Shown: in pieces, positions 24,720-33,610 of the stretch | How the letters are laid out: the number at the start of each line of letters is the position of its first letter | Numbering within the stretch: position 1 is the stretch's first letter | DNA from: Planctomycetota bacterium | Lineage (GTDB): Bacteria > Planctomycetota > Phycisphaerae > UBA1845 > PWPN01 | Direction: 5' to 3' | Length of the DNA stretch: 64,000 nucleotides | NCBI GenBank assembly: GCA_022711465.1 | Contig: JAKLEZ010000025.1 | Coordinates: forward strand, 31,437 to 95,436 | Made by a program: the position numbers and the translations under genes | Notes under the pieces: generated by a model | Seen by the model: the letters and a program-made list of their open reading frames with translations, nothing else | What the model was told of the DNA's origin: nothing | Databases searched by the model: none

Positions 24720-25562
24720 TTACGGCTCATGGGCGACCACGACGATGCCCAGCTGGTCGGCGGCCTCAACCAACCTCTCCCGATCGATGACCAGGGTGTG
24801 TCCCGCCTCGAAGATCAACGCCCGTCCGCCGTGGCGATGCAGATTGGCGACGGTGTCCGGCCCGACGGTCGGAACATCGAAACGCGGATCCTGGTCCGGC
24901 TTGGCCACCTTGATCAGCATCCATCCGCCGTGCCGGCAGAGCTGCCCGGCCCGCTCGATCATGCGATCGGTCCCCTCGATCGCCTCGACCGCGATGACTT
25001 CCTGTTCTTTCACCGCGATCGACTGCCCGATGTCGAGCCGACCCATCTCCTTGGCGATCGCCCAGCCGAACGCCATGTCCTTGTCCTGGGCGGGCGACGG
25101 CTGTCGCCTGGTCAGGACGCCCGGGGGCAAAAGGTGTTCGCGGCAGTATTGGACGGAATCGACCAAGGTCACACCCCTTCGCTGCATGCACTCCGCCGCG
25201 GCCCGAAGTATGGTGTCGTTTCGCCGGTCGGCTACCTCGAAGAACCACAGCTTGAAGCTGGTCCAATCCGGGAGAAAGCGAATCAGCCGGAACCGCCCGT
25301 ACATCTCCGACTTGCGAACCGAGCCCGCCATGATCGCTTCACGCACGCCGCAACGGCGGAACACCCGGATCCACCGGCCCAGCCGCACCACGCCCGACCA
25401 GTATAAGCGATCTACGGTCCGGGCCAATTGCGGATCCGCCAGACCTCGAAGACCGACGGCGATCACCGGGCGGCCCTGGCGCCGGGCACCCTCGGCCACC
25501 AGGAACGGGAAGCGGCCGGCCCCGGCAATGAGTCCGAGCGGGTTGACGCTGGTCTGGTTCAT
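24720..25562 (-). CDS. lpxI: UDP-2,3-diacylglucosamine diphosphatase LpxI
   Basis: This 280-residue protein matches LpxI (DUF1009), which hydrolyses UDP-2,3-diacylglucosamine to lipid X and UMP in lipid A synthesis and replaces LpxH in many bacteria. Family segments are visible: the N-terminal GLIAGAGRFPFLVAEGAR, the Asp-containing LVDSVQYCREHLLPPGVLT, AKEMGRLDIGQSIAVKEQEVIAVEAIEGTD and WMLIKVAKPDQDPRFDVPTVG. It lies between lpxD (8 bases upstream) and fur (10 bases downstream), supporting an operon and a real outer-membrane lipid A pathway. Confidence 0.94.
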   Translation of the reverse strand: MNQTSVNPLGLIAGAGRFPFLVAEGARRQGRPVIAVGLRGLADPQLARTVDRLYWSGVVRLGRWIRVFRRCGVREAIMAGSVRKSEMYGRFRLIRFLPDWTSFKLWFFEVADRRNDTILRAAAECMQRRGVTLVDSVQYCREHLLPPGVLTRRQPSPAQDKDMAFGWAIAKEMGRLDIGQSIAVKEQEVIAVEAIEGTDRMIERAGQLCRHGGWMLIKVAKPDQDPRFDVPTVGPDTVANLHRHGGRALIFEAGHTLVIDRERLVEAADQLGIVVVAHEP

Positions 25563-25570
25563 GGCGGGTC

Positions 25571-26641
25571 TCAGGGGGGCGGCTCAACGTCGTTCTGGAT
25601 CTGTTCGCGAAGGCGGTCGATGTCCTGGCGAAGACGGCGAATCTCATTCTTGATCTCCGGCAGCCGCTGCACAATGGCTATCTGCCGGCGGCAGTCCTTG
25701 ATCGGCACGGCCGGCTGACCCAGCACGGTGACGCCCGGTTCCACCGAGTTGGTTACCCCCGCCTTGGCTCCGACCGTGGCGTGATCGCCAATCGTGATGT
25801 GCCCGACGATGCCTGCCTGGCCGGCCATGGTCACATGACGCCCGACCTGAACCGAGCCGGCCACGCCCACTTGGGCCACGAACATGCAGTCCTCGCCGAT
25901 CCGCGTGCCGTGTCCGATCGCGACCAGATTGCTGAACTTGGTCCCGCTGCCGATCGCCGTATTGCCCAGCGTGGCCCGGTCAATGGTGCAGTTCGCCCCG
26001 ATCTCCACGTCATCCCCGATGATGACACTGCCGATCTGCGGTATCTTGACCCACTTCTCGCCAACGGGTGCGTAGCCCAGCCCGTCTTCGCCGATGACCG
26101 AGCCGGCGTGAATGGTCACTCGGTCGCCCAGCACGCAGCCGTCATAGATGACAACGTTGGGGTACAGGGTGACATCGCGCCCGATCCGACAACCTTGGGC
26201 GATGTAGACTCCCGGGTAGACCGTTGCGTTGTCCCCGAGGATGACGTTCTCGGCGATGTAGACGCCAGGGCCGATGTTCGCCTTGGCCCCAACCTGGGCT
26301 GTCTTGGCGATCGCGGCTCGGTCGGAGAGACCCCACTGCGGATGCCGCCGGTAGCCGTGCAGACGCACAATGGCGGCCGTCACCGCCGCGTACGGGTCAG
26401 GCGTGCGAACCAGGGTCATCTTCTGCTGGGCCGCAACCTCGGGTTTGACAAAGACCGCCGCCGCCCGGGTGGTGGCCAGCTGCCCCTCGTATTTCGGGTT
26501 CGACAGAAAGCTGACCTGACCCTCCCCCGCCTCCTCAAGCGTGGCTACGGCCCGGATGGGCACAGACGCATCGCCGTCCACCGTGCAGGGAATGCCTTGG
26601 GAAGTGATGAAGGCCGCCAGTTCCGCGAGAGTCAATGTCAT
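25571..26641 (-). CDS. lpxD: UDP-3-O-(3-hydroxyacyl)glucosamine N-acyltransferase LpxD
   Basis: This 356-residue enzyme adds the second acyl chain, from hydroxyacyl-ACP, to the lipid A precursor. The N-terminal uridine-binding domain is followed by a left-handed beta-helix of hexapeptide repeats (about residues 100-320), with the catalytic His in the NLVAIGHGTRIGED region and the IGEDGLGYAP motif. The C-terminus has a short helical tail. It is the first gene of the lpxD-lpxI-fur operon and is divergent from polX across 100 bases that contain a palindrome. Confidence 0.95.
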   Translation of the reverse strand: MTLTLAELAAFITSQGIPCTVDGDASVPIRAVATLEEAGEGQVSFLSNPKYEGQLATTRAAAVFVKPEVAAQQKMTLVRTPDPYAAVTAAIVRLHGYRRHPQWGLSDRAAIAKTAQVGAKANIGPGVYIAENVILGDNATVYPGVYIAQGCRIGRDVTLYPNVVIYDGCVLGDRVTIHAGSVIGEDGLGYAPVGEKWVKIPQIGSVIIGDDVEIGANCTIDRATLGNTAIGSGTKFSNLVAIGHGTRIGEDCMFVAQVGVAGSVQVGRHVTMAGQAGIVGHITIGDHATVGAKAGVTNSVEPGVTVLGQPAVPIKDCRRQIAIVQRLPEIKNEIRRLRQDIDRLREQIQNDVEPPP

Positions 26642-26663
26642 CGAGACCGATGCCTGCTAAAGG

Positions 26664-26692
26664 ACCCCCTCCTGCCTACGAGGGGGTATAAT
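26664..26692 (+). promoter_or_regulatory. Inverted repeat overlapping a TATAAT box between lpxD and polX
   Basis: ACCCCCTC (26664-26671) is repeated in inverted form as GAGGGGGT (26680-26687), a perfect 8-bp palindrome with an 8-base centre. A consensus TATAAT (26687-26692) begins at its last base. No convincing -35 box is present at 17 bases. It looks like an operator for a divergent promoter region. The downstream ATG of polX is 49 bases away. Confidence 0.5.
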
Positions 26693-26741
26693 AGGGCCGC
26701 CGGTGTGGCAGTGTCAATGAAACCCCTGTGAGCGGTAACTC

Positions 26742-28460
26742 ATGGTCAATGCGGAACTTGTCAAGCGATTCGAGCAGATAGCAGATCTCCTGGAGATCAA
26801 AGGGGAGGATCGCTTCCGGATCAACTCCTACCGCCGGGCGGCCAGGGCCATCGACGACCTGACCGAGGACGTCGCGGCACTGGCCGAACGCGATGAGCTG
26901 GAGACCGTGCCGGGGATCGGCAAGAGTACGGCCGAGCGCATTCGCCAGTTCCTGGCCGAGGGGCGGATCACGCTCCACGAAGAGCTGATGGCCTCGTTGC
27001 CCGCCGGCCTCCTGAAAGTGATGAGCATCCCCGGCCTCGGGCCCAAGAAGGTCGGCGCCCTTTACCACGAGTTGGGCGTTGGGAGTATCGAAGACCTGCA
27101 GGTGGCCATCGCCGCGGGCAAAGTCGAGCAGTTGTCCGGCTTCGGGGCCAAGAGCGTCGCCAAGATCCAGGAGGGCATCGGGTTTCTGGCCCGCTCGGCC
27201 GGGCGAACACCGCTGGGCGTCGGGTATGCGATCGCCGAATCGCTTCGGAGTCGGGTCGCCGCTTTGCCAGGCGTGAAACGGGTCATCCCGGCCGGCTCGC
27301 TGCGCCGCGGGCGCGAGACCCTCGGCGACATCGACCTGCTCTGCGAGGCGGCCGACGGCCAAGCCGTCATCGACGCGTTCAGCAAGCTGCCCGAGGTCAG
27401 CGGCGTCCGGGCGTCTGGCGATACCAAGGCGTCGATCCTGGTCGCCAGTCCGGAAGGAGGAGACATTCAGGTCGATCTACGGGTCCTACCGGCCGAGTCC
27501 TTCGGCGCTGCCCTGCAGTATTTCACCGGCTCGAAGGAACACAACGTCCGGCTTCGCGAGATCGCCATCAAGAAGGGCTGCAAGCTCAACGAGTATGGCC
27601 TGTTCAAGGGCGAGAAGCTGATTGCGGGCAAGGAAGAGGCGGAGATCTATGCCAAGCTCGGTCTGCCGTTCATCCCCCCCGAGCTTCGCGAGGACCGCGG
27701 CGAGCTGGAGCGAGAACTGCCCAAGTTGATCGAGCTGACCGACATCCGCGGCGACCTGCACATGCACACCACCGCCAGCGACGGCCGGAACAGCATCGAG
27801 GAGATGGCCAAGGCAGCCAAGGAGCGCGGCTACAGCTACATTGCCGTCACCGAGCACTCGCGAAGCTCGGCCATCGCCGGCGGCCTGTCGATCGAGGATC
27901 TCAAGCGGCACATCAAGCGGATCCGTGCCGCCGACGGCAAGGTGGAAGAAATCACCGTTCTAGCGGGTATCGAGTGTGATATCCTCTCCGACGGCGCACT
28001 TGACTACCCTGACGAGCTGCTCGCCCAGCTCGATTGGGTGATCGCCAGCATTCACGCTGCCCAGGGCCAGGATCGCGCCAGAGTCACCGCCCGCACCATC
28101 GCGGCCATGGAAAACCCATACGTCAATGTGATCGGTCATCCCTCCGGCCGGCTGCTCGGTCGCCGCGATGCGATGGATCTGGACTGGGAGGCGTTGTTCA
28201 AGGCCGCGGCCAAGACCGGAACCGCGATGGAGGTCAGCGCCTCCTGGCAGCGATTGGACCTCAAGGATGTCCACATCCGCCAGGCGATCGAAGCCGGCTG
28301 CCGTTTGTGCATCGACACCGATGCCCACGATACCAATCAGCTCGACCAGCTCATGCTCGGCATCGTGACCGCCCGCCGAGGCTGGGCCACGGCCGAGGAT
28401 GTGGTCAACACCTGGCCGCTGGCCAAGCTCAAGAAGTGGATTGCAGCCAAGCGCAAGTAG
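26742..28460 (+). CDS. polX: DNA polymerase/3'-5' exonuclease PolX
   Basis: This 572-residue protein joins a family X polymerase domain (residues about 1-310: HhH loops VPGIGKSTAER and IPGLGPKKVGAL, and the catalytic GSLRRGRETLGDIDLL with Asp pair) to a C-terminal PHP domain (about 330-560; HMHTTASDGRNS, TEHSRS, ECDI, GHPSGR, DTDAHDTNQ), which supplies 3'-5' exonuclease and AP-type activities. PolX works in base excision and gap-filling repair. It is followed by a strong terminator. Confidence 0.96.
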   Translation: MVNAELVKRFEQIADLLEIKGEDRFRINSYRRAARAIDDLTEDVAALAERDELETVPGIGKSTAERIRQFLAEGRITLHEELMASLPAGLLKVMSIPGLGPKKVGALYHELGVGSIEDLQVAIAAGKVEQLSGFGAKSVAKIQEGIGFLARSAGRTPLGVGYAIAESLRSRVAALPGVKRVIPAGSLRRGRETLGDIDLLCEAADGQAVIDAFSKLPEVSGVRASGDTKASILVASPEGGDIQVDLRVLPAESFGAALQYFTGSKEHNVRLREIAIKKGCKLNEYGLFKGEKLIAGKEEAEIYAKLGLPFIPPELREDRGELERELPKLIELTDIRGDLHMHTTASDGRNSIEEMAKAAKERGYSYIAVTEHSRSSAIAGGLSIEDLKRHIKRIRAADGKVEEITVLAGIECDILSDGALDYPDELLAQLDWVIASIHAAQGQDRARVTARTIAAMENPYVNVIGHPSGRLLGRRDAMDLDWEALFKAAAKTGTAMEVSASWQRLDLKDVHIRQAIEAGCRLCIDTDAHDTNQLDQLMLGIVTARRGWATAEDVVNTWPLAKLKKWIAAKRK

Positions 28461-28518
28461 CCGCATCCCTGTCGGCCACCGCGGCTCTGTCCGGCAACTG
28501 AGAGAGACGACCACGCGC

Positions 28519-28740
28519 ATGCTGAGGATCCTGCTCAACGGTGCCTCCCTGGAAACGGGTCGGACCCGTATGGCCGGTGACGCGGGCGATGTTGTGCGGC
28601 CGGGTTCACCGCCCTGGCAGCTCGTCATGTTCGGTGTCGTGGTCACCGCACTGGGCCCCTTCCTCCGGCATCGGCTGGGGAGTCGCGTCGGGACGGCAGG
28701 GCACATTCCAGAAAAGAGAGAAGGGCCGGCTCCTTCCTGA
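28519..28740 (+). CDS. Possible small protein between polX and its terminator
   Basis: A 73-residue frame starts 58 bases after polX and ends inside the terminator loop. A hydrophobic segment (WQLVMFGVVVTALGPFL) could span a membrane; the rest is Gly/Arg-rich. A GAGAGAGACG stretch lies upstream. No family is recognised, so it may be non-coding. Confidence 0.25.
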   Translation: MLRILLNGASLETGRTRMAGDAGDVVRPGSPPWQLVMFGVVVTALGPFLRHRLGSRVGTAGHIPEKREGPAPS

Positions 28741-28754
28741 AGCCGGCCCTTTTG
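28721..28754. terminator. Rho-independent terminator, probably bidirectional
   Basis: AAGGGCCGGCT (28721-28731) pairs perfectly with AGCCGGCCCTT (28741-28751) around a 9-base loop. T residues follow on the plus strand and an A-rich GAAAAGAGAG precedes it, giving a T-rich exit on the minus strand too. It separates polX from the convergent operon ending at 28888. Confidence 0.88.
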
Positions 28755-28887
28755 GATCAGAGAGATTCGTCAGAGACAGTAGATCATTCGGGGGCTGCGA
28801 CCGGAAGTCAAGAAACGACGGTGGGAAAGCGCGGAACACCAGTAATCGCGCCTTCAGCACGCCACGGGACGATTGTCGATCGCGAGG

Positions 28888-30027
28888 TTATGGGGCCTTC
28901 TCGGCGGAATCGCCGGGCCGTGATTCGCTCGCGCCGGTGGTCGTCGCCTCGTCGCCCTCGATCAGGTCGACACGGACCGACGTGTTCAGCTTCTGGGTGA
29001 GCGTTCCCAGCCCGGACGCGCCGGCGACAACCGTGGCCGGGCCCTGCTTGATCCGGGCCTCGATGGTCATCTTCTGCGTCTGGCGCAGTTGGACGAGCAC
29101 GCCAGCCTGATAGTCCCAATAAGCGATTCCCTCGCCCCCGCTGGTGGTCATGGTGTAATCCATCTGCTCCATGAGGCTGCCCAGCAGACCGGCGTTCCTG
29201 GGTTTCTTCGCCTTCTCGTTGTCGGTCCTTTCTGGCTCAGGGGCCAGGCGGAGCGTTTCCTTGAGACGGATCTTGGCGCACGGGCGTCCGCGGAACGTCT
29301 CGACGCCCAACAGCTCGTACTCACCCTTCGCCTCGCACTTGGCATTGAGCGTGGGCATGTCCATGATCCATCGGTTCTGCCAGGTCTCGCCGACTCGGAC
29401 CGGGCCTGGTTTCTCCGGGACCATCCGGTAATAGGACTGCATCTGGCGCCCAACGCTCTCGTCGTCGAACATCGAGGCGACCTGCTCGAGGATCTGCGAA
29501 ACGAAGAACCGGCCCTTCTCTTTCTCGATGTCCTTTCTGACTTCATCGATGGCTTTCTGGATGATGTCGTGAAGACCGGACACCTTGGTGGGCTTTCCCT
29601 CCGGACTGGACTCCATGGTGAACTTCGTGCCAGCCAGGGCGGAGAAGAACCGCCCCAGGTAACGCAGGTCCCTGTCGTGCTCCTTGGCCGGGTCAAACGT
29701 CTTGGAGTTGAATTCCATGCGACGCCCGTTGCCGGTGATACTCATACTGACGTTGACCAACGTGACCTCGACTTCCGTCGAGCCGTCCGCGTTGACTTTC
29801 TTTGTCTCGCTCTTGAGCTCGTTGGTGGTCGATTGACCGGTCTTGATCTCGCTGGGGCCCATCCGGGCGGAACCCACCGTTTGCAGGACGATTCGCTGGC
29901 GGACGACTTCGCCCGGCCTGGATTGATAGCGGAACACCACGCTCTGGGCCGAATCCTCGGCCAGCGCGGCCACCGTCGAGATGAAGGCGATGATCCCGAA
30001 GCCGGCAAGTCCCCACGGCTTACTCAT
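28888..30027 (-). CDS. Secreted DUF6263-like protein
   Basis: This 379-residue protein has a signal peptide (GFGIIAFISTVAALAE) and a beta-rich body resembling DUF6263-type proteins: RYQSRPGEVVRQRIVLQT near the start, an YLGRFFSALAGTKF segment and GETWQNRWIMDMPTLNAKCEAKGEYELLGVETFRGRPCAKIRLKE in the middle. It is last in the ECF sigma / anti-sigma / TPR operon; its ATG overlaps the stop of the TPR gene by 8 bases. The function is unknown. Being in this operon suggests it is part of the sigma-controlled envelope output. Confidence 0.7.
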   Translation of the reverse strand: MSKPWGLAGFGIIAFISTVAALAEDSAQSVVFRYQSRPGEVVRQRIVLQTVGSARMGPSEIKTGQSTTNELKSETKKVNADGSTEVEVTLVNVSMSITGNGRRMEFNSKTFDPAKEHDRDLRYLGRFFSALAGTKFTMESSPEGKPTKVSGLHDIIQKAIDEVRKDIEKEKGRFFVSQILEQVASMFDDESVGRQMQSYYRMVPEKPGPVRVGETWQNRWIMDMPTLNAKCEAKGEYELLGVETFRGRPCAKIRLKETLRLAPEPERTDNEKAKKPRNAGLLGSLMEQMDYTMTTSGGEGIAYWDYQAGVLVQLRQTQKMTIEARIKQGPATVVAGASGLGTLTQKLNTSVRVDLIEGDEATTTGASESRPGDSAEKAP

Positions 30028-31060
30028 GATGCTCTCCTTGGTCGGCGGACCTCCTGTTCGCGGCCTCCAGCAGAATATGGTCGATGCGCTCCTGGTAACG
30101 GCGGATGGAATCAGCCTGGCCTTCGTTCAACTGGATGGGCTTCCCGTTGGCGGTGAAGCGCGGCCCACCGTCCGTCCGGTCCTGCGACCCGCGGAGGACA
30201 ACCTGCTCGCCGCCGGCAATCCTGAGCGTGCATTCGTACTGCCGATTCTGGGTGCTGGACGGCTGCATCGGCAGCTGTTCGCCGGTGCCTTGCCGGCCCG
30301 AGAGATATCGCCGCAACTCGGCCCACCGTCTCTCGACCCTCTCGATCACTCCGGTCAGCTGCTCATTCAAGTCGTCGAGGTCCACCAGATGGTCAGCCTG
30401 CCAGTCGGTCTTGGGGATGGGCGAATCGAGTTGAGCAGCCATCCGAAACGCGCTCGCCGCTTCAATGAGCAGGGCCTGAACCCGCTTCTGAAGTGCCCGA
30501 CCTAATTGCCACGCGGCTACGAAACGCTTCTCGCTCCGGCCTGTCGCTGCGAACCGCAGCCGGTCGAGCAGCGAGTCACTCACGTTGCCGGCCAACTCCA
30601 GTTCGATGAGCCGATCGTCCACTGCGCCGGCCAGGTCGGAGTGTGCGGCTTGCGCGGCCTCATAGGCCGCCCTGGCACCCTCCCGGCGATCAAGAACGGC
30701 CAGACAGTCGCCGACCGAGAGGGCTACGTAGCCGTCCTCGTCCAGGTCCGGGCTCGTTTCCAGCAGCTTCGTGAAAACGGCCAAGGCTTCTTTCACTTTC
30801 CCTTCGTTGAACAGGTCGGTCGCTTTCATCGACTGCTCGATGAATTGCATGGAACGCTCGACCGGATCGGTTGTGCTCTGCCCGTGCACGGACACGATGA
30901 ATGACAACAGACAAGCCGTCCATGCGGCGACAGGTATCGTCCATCGCCGGACCGCACCGACGTGGCCGCCCGTGAGGAACGCACCCGGGCCGACGAACCG
31001 ACTGCGGAACAACCGGGTAAGCCCGCGTCGTCGACCAATGCTGAACACTTGAGCTGTCAT
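30020..31060 (-). CDS. Secreted TPR-like helical protein in ECF sigma operon
   Basis: This 346-residue protein has a twin-basic then hydrophobic N-terminus (RRWTIPVAAWTACLLSFIVSVHGQ), likely a signal peptide or anchor. Helical repeats (residues about 65-190: KATDLFNEGKVKEALAVFTKLLETSPD, a TPR-like unit) and a C-terminal helical region follow. The ATG at 31060 is preceded by GAGAGGGAGAGG and lies 16 bases after the anti-sigma gene; the long upstream frame is ignored. No catalytic motif is seen. It may bind partner proteins in the periplasm. Confidence 0.65.
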   Translation of the reverse strand: MTAQVFSIGRRRGLTRLFRSRFVGPGAFLTGGHVGAVRRWTIPVAAWTACLLSFIVSVHGQSTTDPVERSMQFIEQSMKATDLFNEGKVKEALAVFTKLLETSPDLDEDGYVALSVGDCLAVLDRREGARAAYEAAQAAHSDLAGAVDDRLIELELAGNVSDSLLDRLRFAATGRSEKRFVAAWQLGRALQKRVQALLIEAASAFRMAAQLDSPIPKTDWQADHLVDLDDLNEQLTGVIERVERRWAELRRYLSGRQGTGEQLPMQPSSTQNRQYECTLRIAGGEQVVLRGSQDRTDGGPRFTANGKPIQLNEGQADSIRRYQERIDHILLEAANRRSADQGEHHE

Positions 31061-31076
31061 GTCGGGCCTCTCCCTC

Positions 31077-31745
31077 TCATAGCCGCTGAATCGGGACGAA
31101 CACCGGCAGTCGAGGTCCGTCCGTGGGCTCGGAGGACCGATCCTCGGAACGGCTGGCACCTCGCAACCGTCGAGGCGTCTGTCGAACGGGAACGACGGCC
31201 AAGTCCTCGGCGGTCTCCAGCGAAGCAGCTGCAATGACTTCCATAGCTGCCCCCTGCATGACAAAGGCCGCCGGATTGGCCGGCCCGCTCGCCGTCAGGC
31301 TCTGGGCCAGGCTGTTCAGCAGCAGAGGGCTGGCTACCACGCTCACCTGGGGAACCAGATTCGGTTTCGGGTCCACCCGCTGCGTCGATGAGCGGCTGGT
31401 CAGTTGTGAGCCAAACCAGCCGGCCATGAACAGGAGAAACGAAGCCGCTAAAGCCGGTGCCCAGGGCAGCCAGACGCGGTAGCCCCGAAGGGTGGGCCGC
31501 CCCGGGCAGACCGGAATAGCCTTCTCCCTGAGTATATGTCCCTGAATCGAACTGAGCACTCGCTCGGTCAGATCATCCGGCATCGCGACCGGTTCCGGCG
31601 AACGGAGCAGCCGGATCACCGGGCCATACTGACGGCGCAGTTCCGCGTTTCCGCGCACCAGACTCTCAACCTCCGCAGCCTGTTCCACGGACAGCTCGCC
31701 GTCCAGGTAGGCTTCGATCAACTGCTCGGTGTCGCGATATCCCAT
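31077..31745 (-). CDS. Anti-sigma factor-like membrane protein
   Basis: This 222-residue protein has a cytosolic N-terminus (EQLIEAYLDGELSVEQAAEVESLVRGNAELRRQY, as in the zinc-finger/anti-sigma helix family, but lacking the HxxxCxxC zinc residues), one transmembrane helix (about 95-112, LPWAPALAASFLLFMAGWF) and a periplasmic domain. Its start overlaps the sigma-factor gene by 28 bases, typical of translationally coupled sigma/anti-sigma pairs. It would hold the sigma factor inactive at the membrane. This function comes from context and architecture. Confidence 0.75.
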   Translation of the reverse strand: MGYRDTEQLIEAYLDGELSVEQAAEVESLVRGNAELRRQYGPVIRLLRSPEPVAMPDDLTERVLSSIQGHILREKAIPVCPGRPTLRGYRVWLPWAPALAASFLLFMAGWFGSQLTSRSSTQRVDPKPNLVPQVSVVASPLLLNSLAQSLTASGPANPAAFVMQGAAMEVIAAASLETAEDLAVVPVRQTPRRLRGASRSEDRSSEPTDGPRLPVFVPIQRL

Positions 31746-32326
31746 GTCCCGTTCTCCGGTACCTGACAATGCATCATCAGATCGCGCAGTCGCCTCCGGC
31801 CCCGATGCAGATGCGTGCGGACCGTGTTGACCGGCACGTCCAGCACCTCCGCAATCTCCGTGTAGGGCATGTCGTGAAAATGAAACAACACAATGGCCGC
31901 CCGCTGAGGTTCATCAAGCTGCTCCAGCCAGTATCGCCATTGCCCCGGGCTCGGCACATCCAAGTCGACCGCCCCACCCTCGCTTCGACGGTTTTCCGCC
32001 GCCCTGAGGTGCAGGATGCGCTCCCGCTTGTGGGCTCGGAGCTTGTTCAACGCTAGGTTCGTGGCGATCTTGAACAGCCAATTGCGGAACGGCTGCTCAA
32101 GGTCGTACAAGTACAACCGCTCCAGCGCCCGGAGAAACGTCTCCTGGGCCACATCCTCGGCCTCGGCCGAGTTGCCCAGGATCCGAGCCGCAACCGCGAA
32201 GACACTCCGAAGATGCCGTTCAACCAGCGTGCCATAGGCTCCTCGGTTGCCCTCGAACACGGTCCGCACCAAGTCGGCGTCGCTCGGGTTGTCCTGGCTC
32301 GCTCCCACCTGGTGTCTCGCCAACAA
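31718..32326 (-). CDS. ECF RNA polymerase sigma factor
   Basis: This 202-residue protein has sigma region 2 (FAVAARILGNSAEAEDVAQETFLRALERLYLY ... FRNWLFKIATNLALNKLR) and region 4 (EPQRAAIVLFHFHDMPYTEIAEVLDVPVNTVRTHLHRGRRRLRDLM). It directs transcription of a small regulon, likely including its own operon. The start is uncertain: TTG at 32326 or a GTG eight codons in, with no good ribosome binding site. It is first in the sigma/anti-sigma/TPR/DUF6263 operon. Confidence 0.93.
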   Translation of the reverse strand: MLARHQVGASQDNPSDADLVRTVFEGNRGAYGTLVERHLRSVFAVAARILGNSAEAEDVAQETFLRALERLYLYDLEQPFRNWLFKIATNLALNKLRAHKRERILHLRAAENRRSEGGAVDLDVPSPGQWRYWLEQLDEPQRAAIVLFHFHDMPYTEIAEVLDVPVNTVRTHLHRGRRRLRDLMMHCQVPENGTWDIATPSS

Positions 32327-32744
32327 GTGCCATAAGGACTACAGCCCCCGACGGTTAGAGTTTCAACTCCGCCACAACGCGGCCGCCGGCAGGGCGTGCA
32401 AATCCGTCCCGAACGGGATCCTATCCGGGCGGCGGTCGACAGCCAAACGGCGAAGCAGGCTCGCCCCGCCCGTTTCCACCAGCGGGTCCCGCTTCTTCAA
32501 GTCACACTGACCAATACTCGGGGTCGACTTGACCTCACCTCTCAGCAGTTCAGTCGCACTGTCTGAACAGCGGGGTCTCCACCATCAGCCGAGACGGTAT
32601 CGACGCGTCCCTGATCCATACCGATGCGCTCCCGAACGTCCGGTTCCACCGTCCCATCTCGGCGATGCTCTCCACGGTTCTCGGCAGCTGAATCGCGGCG
32701 CGGGAATGAGGTGTAATGCATGCTTTCGTCAAGCTTTATGTGCG
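32327..32744. other. Upstream region of the ECF sigma operon
   Basis: The 418 bases hold no convincing gene. GAGTTTCAACTC (32358-32369) is a 12-base palindrome about 32 bases upstream of the sigma-factor start and could be an autoregulatory element. Otherwise nothing is recognised. Confidence 0.4.
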
Positions 32745-33470
32745 TCAGATGCCGCTGCCCTGATCGTGCACGTGCAGGCCGCACTCCGTCTTGTCGAAGC
32801 CGACCCAGCGGCCGGAGCGGGGATTCTCGCCCGGCCCAACCTGACTGGTGCAGAAGCCTGCCTCCGGACGGCAGCCGATGCTCGGGTAACCATGCTCTCG
32901 AAGCGGGTGGTAGGGCAGGTCGTTCTCCAGGAGGTAGTAGTGGATGTCACCGCCGGTCCAACCCGCGATCGGGCAAAGCTTGACCAGGCCGATGTGATCG
33001 CCCTGAATGATCGGCGTTGTTCTACGACTCAGGGATTGATCTCGTCGAATGCCGGTTATCCAGGCCGCGAGTTTCAGTTCGCGCTTGGCACGGTCGAAAG
33101 GCTCGCGTTTGTTGAACGCGCAGCAGGCGTCGGGGTTTGATCGCCACATCCGTCCGTGCTCGATCAGGAAGTCGGTCGCGGTCAGCGCCGGCCGGTAGAT
33201 GTGCAGATTGAGACTCAGCCGTCGGGCAAGCTCATCGCGAAACAGGACCGTTTCAGGGAAAAGAAAGCCCGTGTCGACGGTGATGATCTTGATGTCGGGT
33301 TTCACGCGGGTGGCCAAATGGAGCATCACCGTGCTGTCCGCGCCAAAGGACGAGGATACGGCCAAGTTGTCTCCGTATTGACCCACGGCCCAGTCGATGA
33401 TCTCCAATGCCGTGCGTGTCCCCAACTGTCGGTTCAGCGAGTCTAGATCGACGGGATGATCAGGATTCAT
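32745..33470 (-). CDS. cysH: Phosphoadenylyl-sulfate / adenylyl-sulfate reductase (CysH)
   Basis: This 241-residue enzyme reduces APS or PAPS to sulfite in sulfate assimilation. Family motifs are SSSFGADSTVMLHL (P-loop-like), TVDTGFLFPET, the CC pair in ACCAFNKREPFDRA, WITGIRRDQSLSR and the terminal KTECGLH. The CC pair suggests a [4Fe-4S] APS-type enzyme. The second cysteine motif is unusual: GCRPEAGFCTSQ has Cys-x6-Cys instead of the standard Cys-x2-Cys. The ATG at 33470 gives the correct N-terminus. No sulfate activation genes lie next to it. Confidence 0.92.
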   Translation of the reverse strand: MNPDHPVDLDSLNRQLGTRTALEIIDWAVGQYGDNLAVSSSFGADSTVMLHLATRVKPDIKIITVDTGFLFPETVLFRDELARRLSLNLHIYRPALTATDFLIEHGRMWRSNPDACCAFNKREPFDRAKRELKLAAWITGIRRDQSLSRRTTPIIQGDHIGLVKLCPIAGWTGGDIHYYLLENDLPYHPLREHGYPSIGCRPEAGFCTSQVGPGENPRSGRWVGFDKTECGLHVHDQGSGI

Positions 33471-33610
33471 TGGCCTTCGGTCCCTCCGGAGTTTCGGGGA
33501 TTGTAGGGGGTGTCTGCCTGGGCGGGTTGGTCGAGGGCATTGCACCATGGCTGGTTCGCACGCAGAATGGTCCCTGTCGGACGATGTCCTGATTCTGTCA
33601 GGGTACGAGC

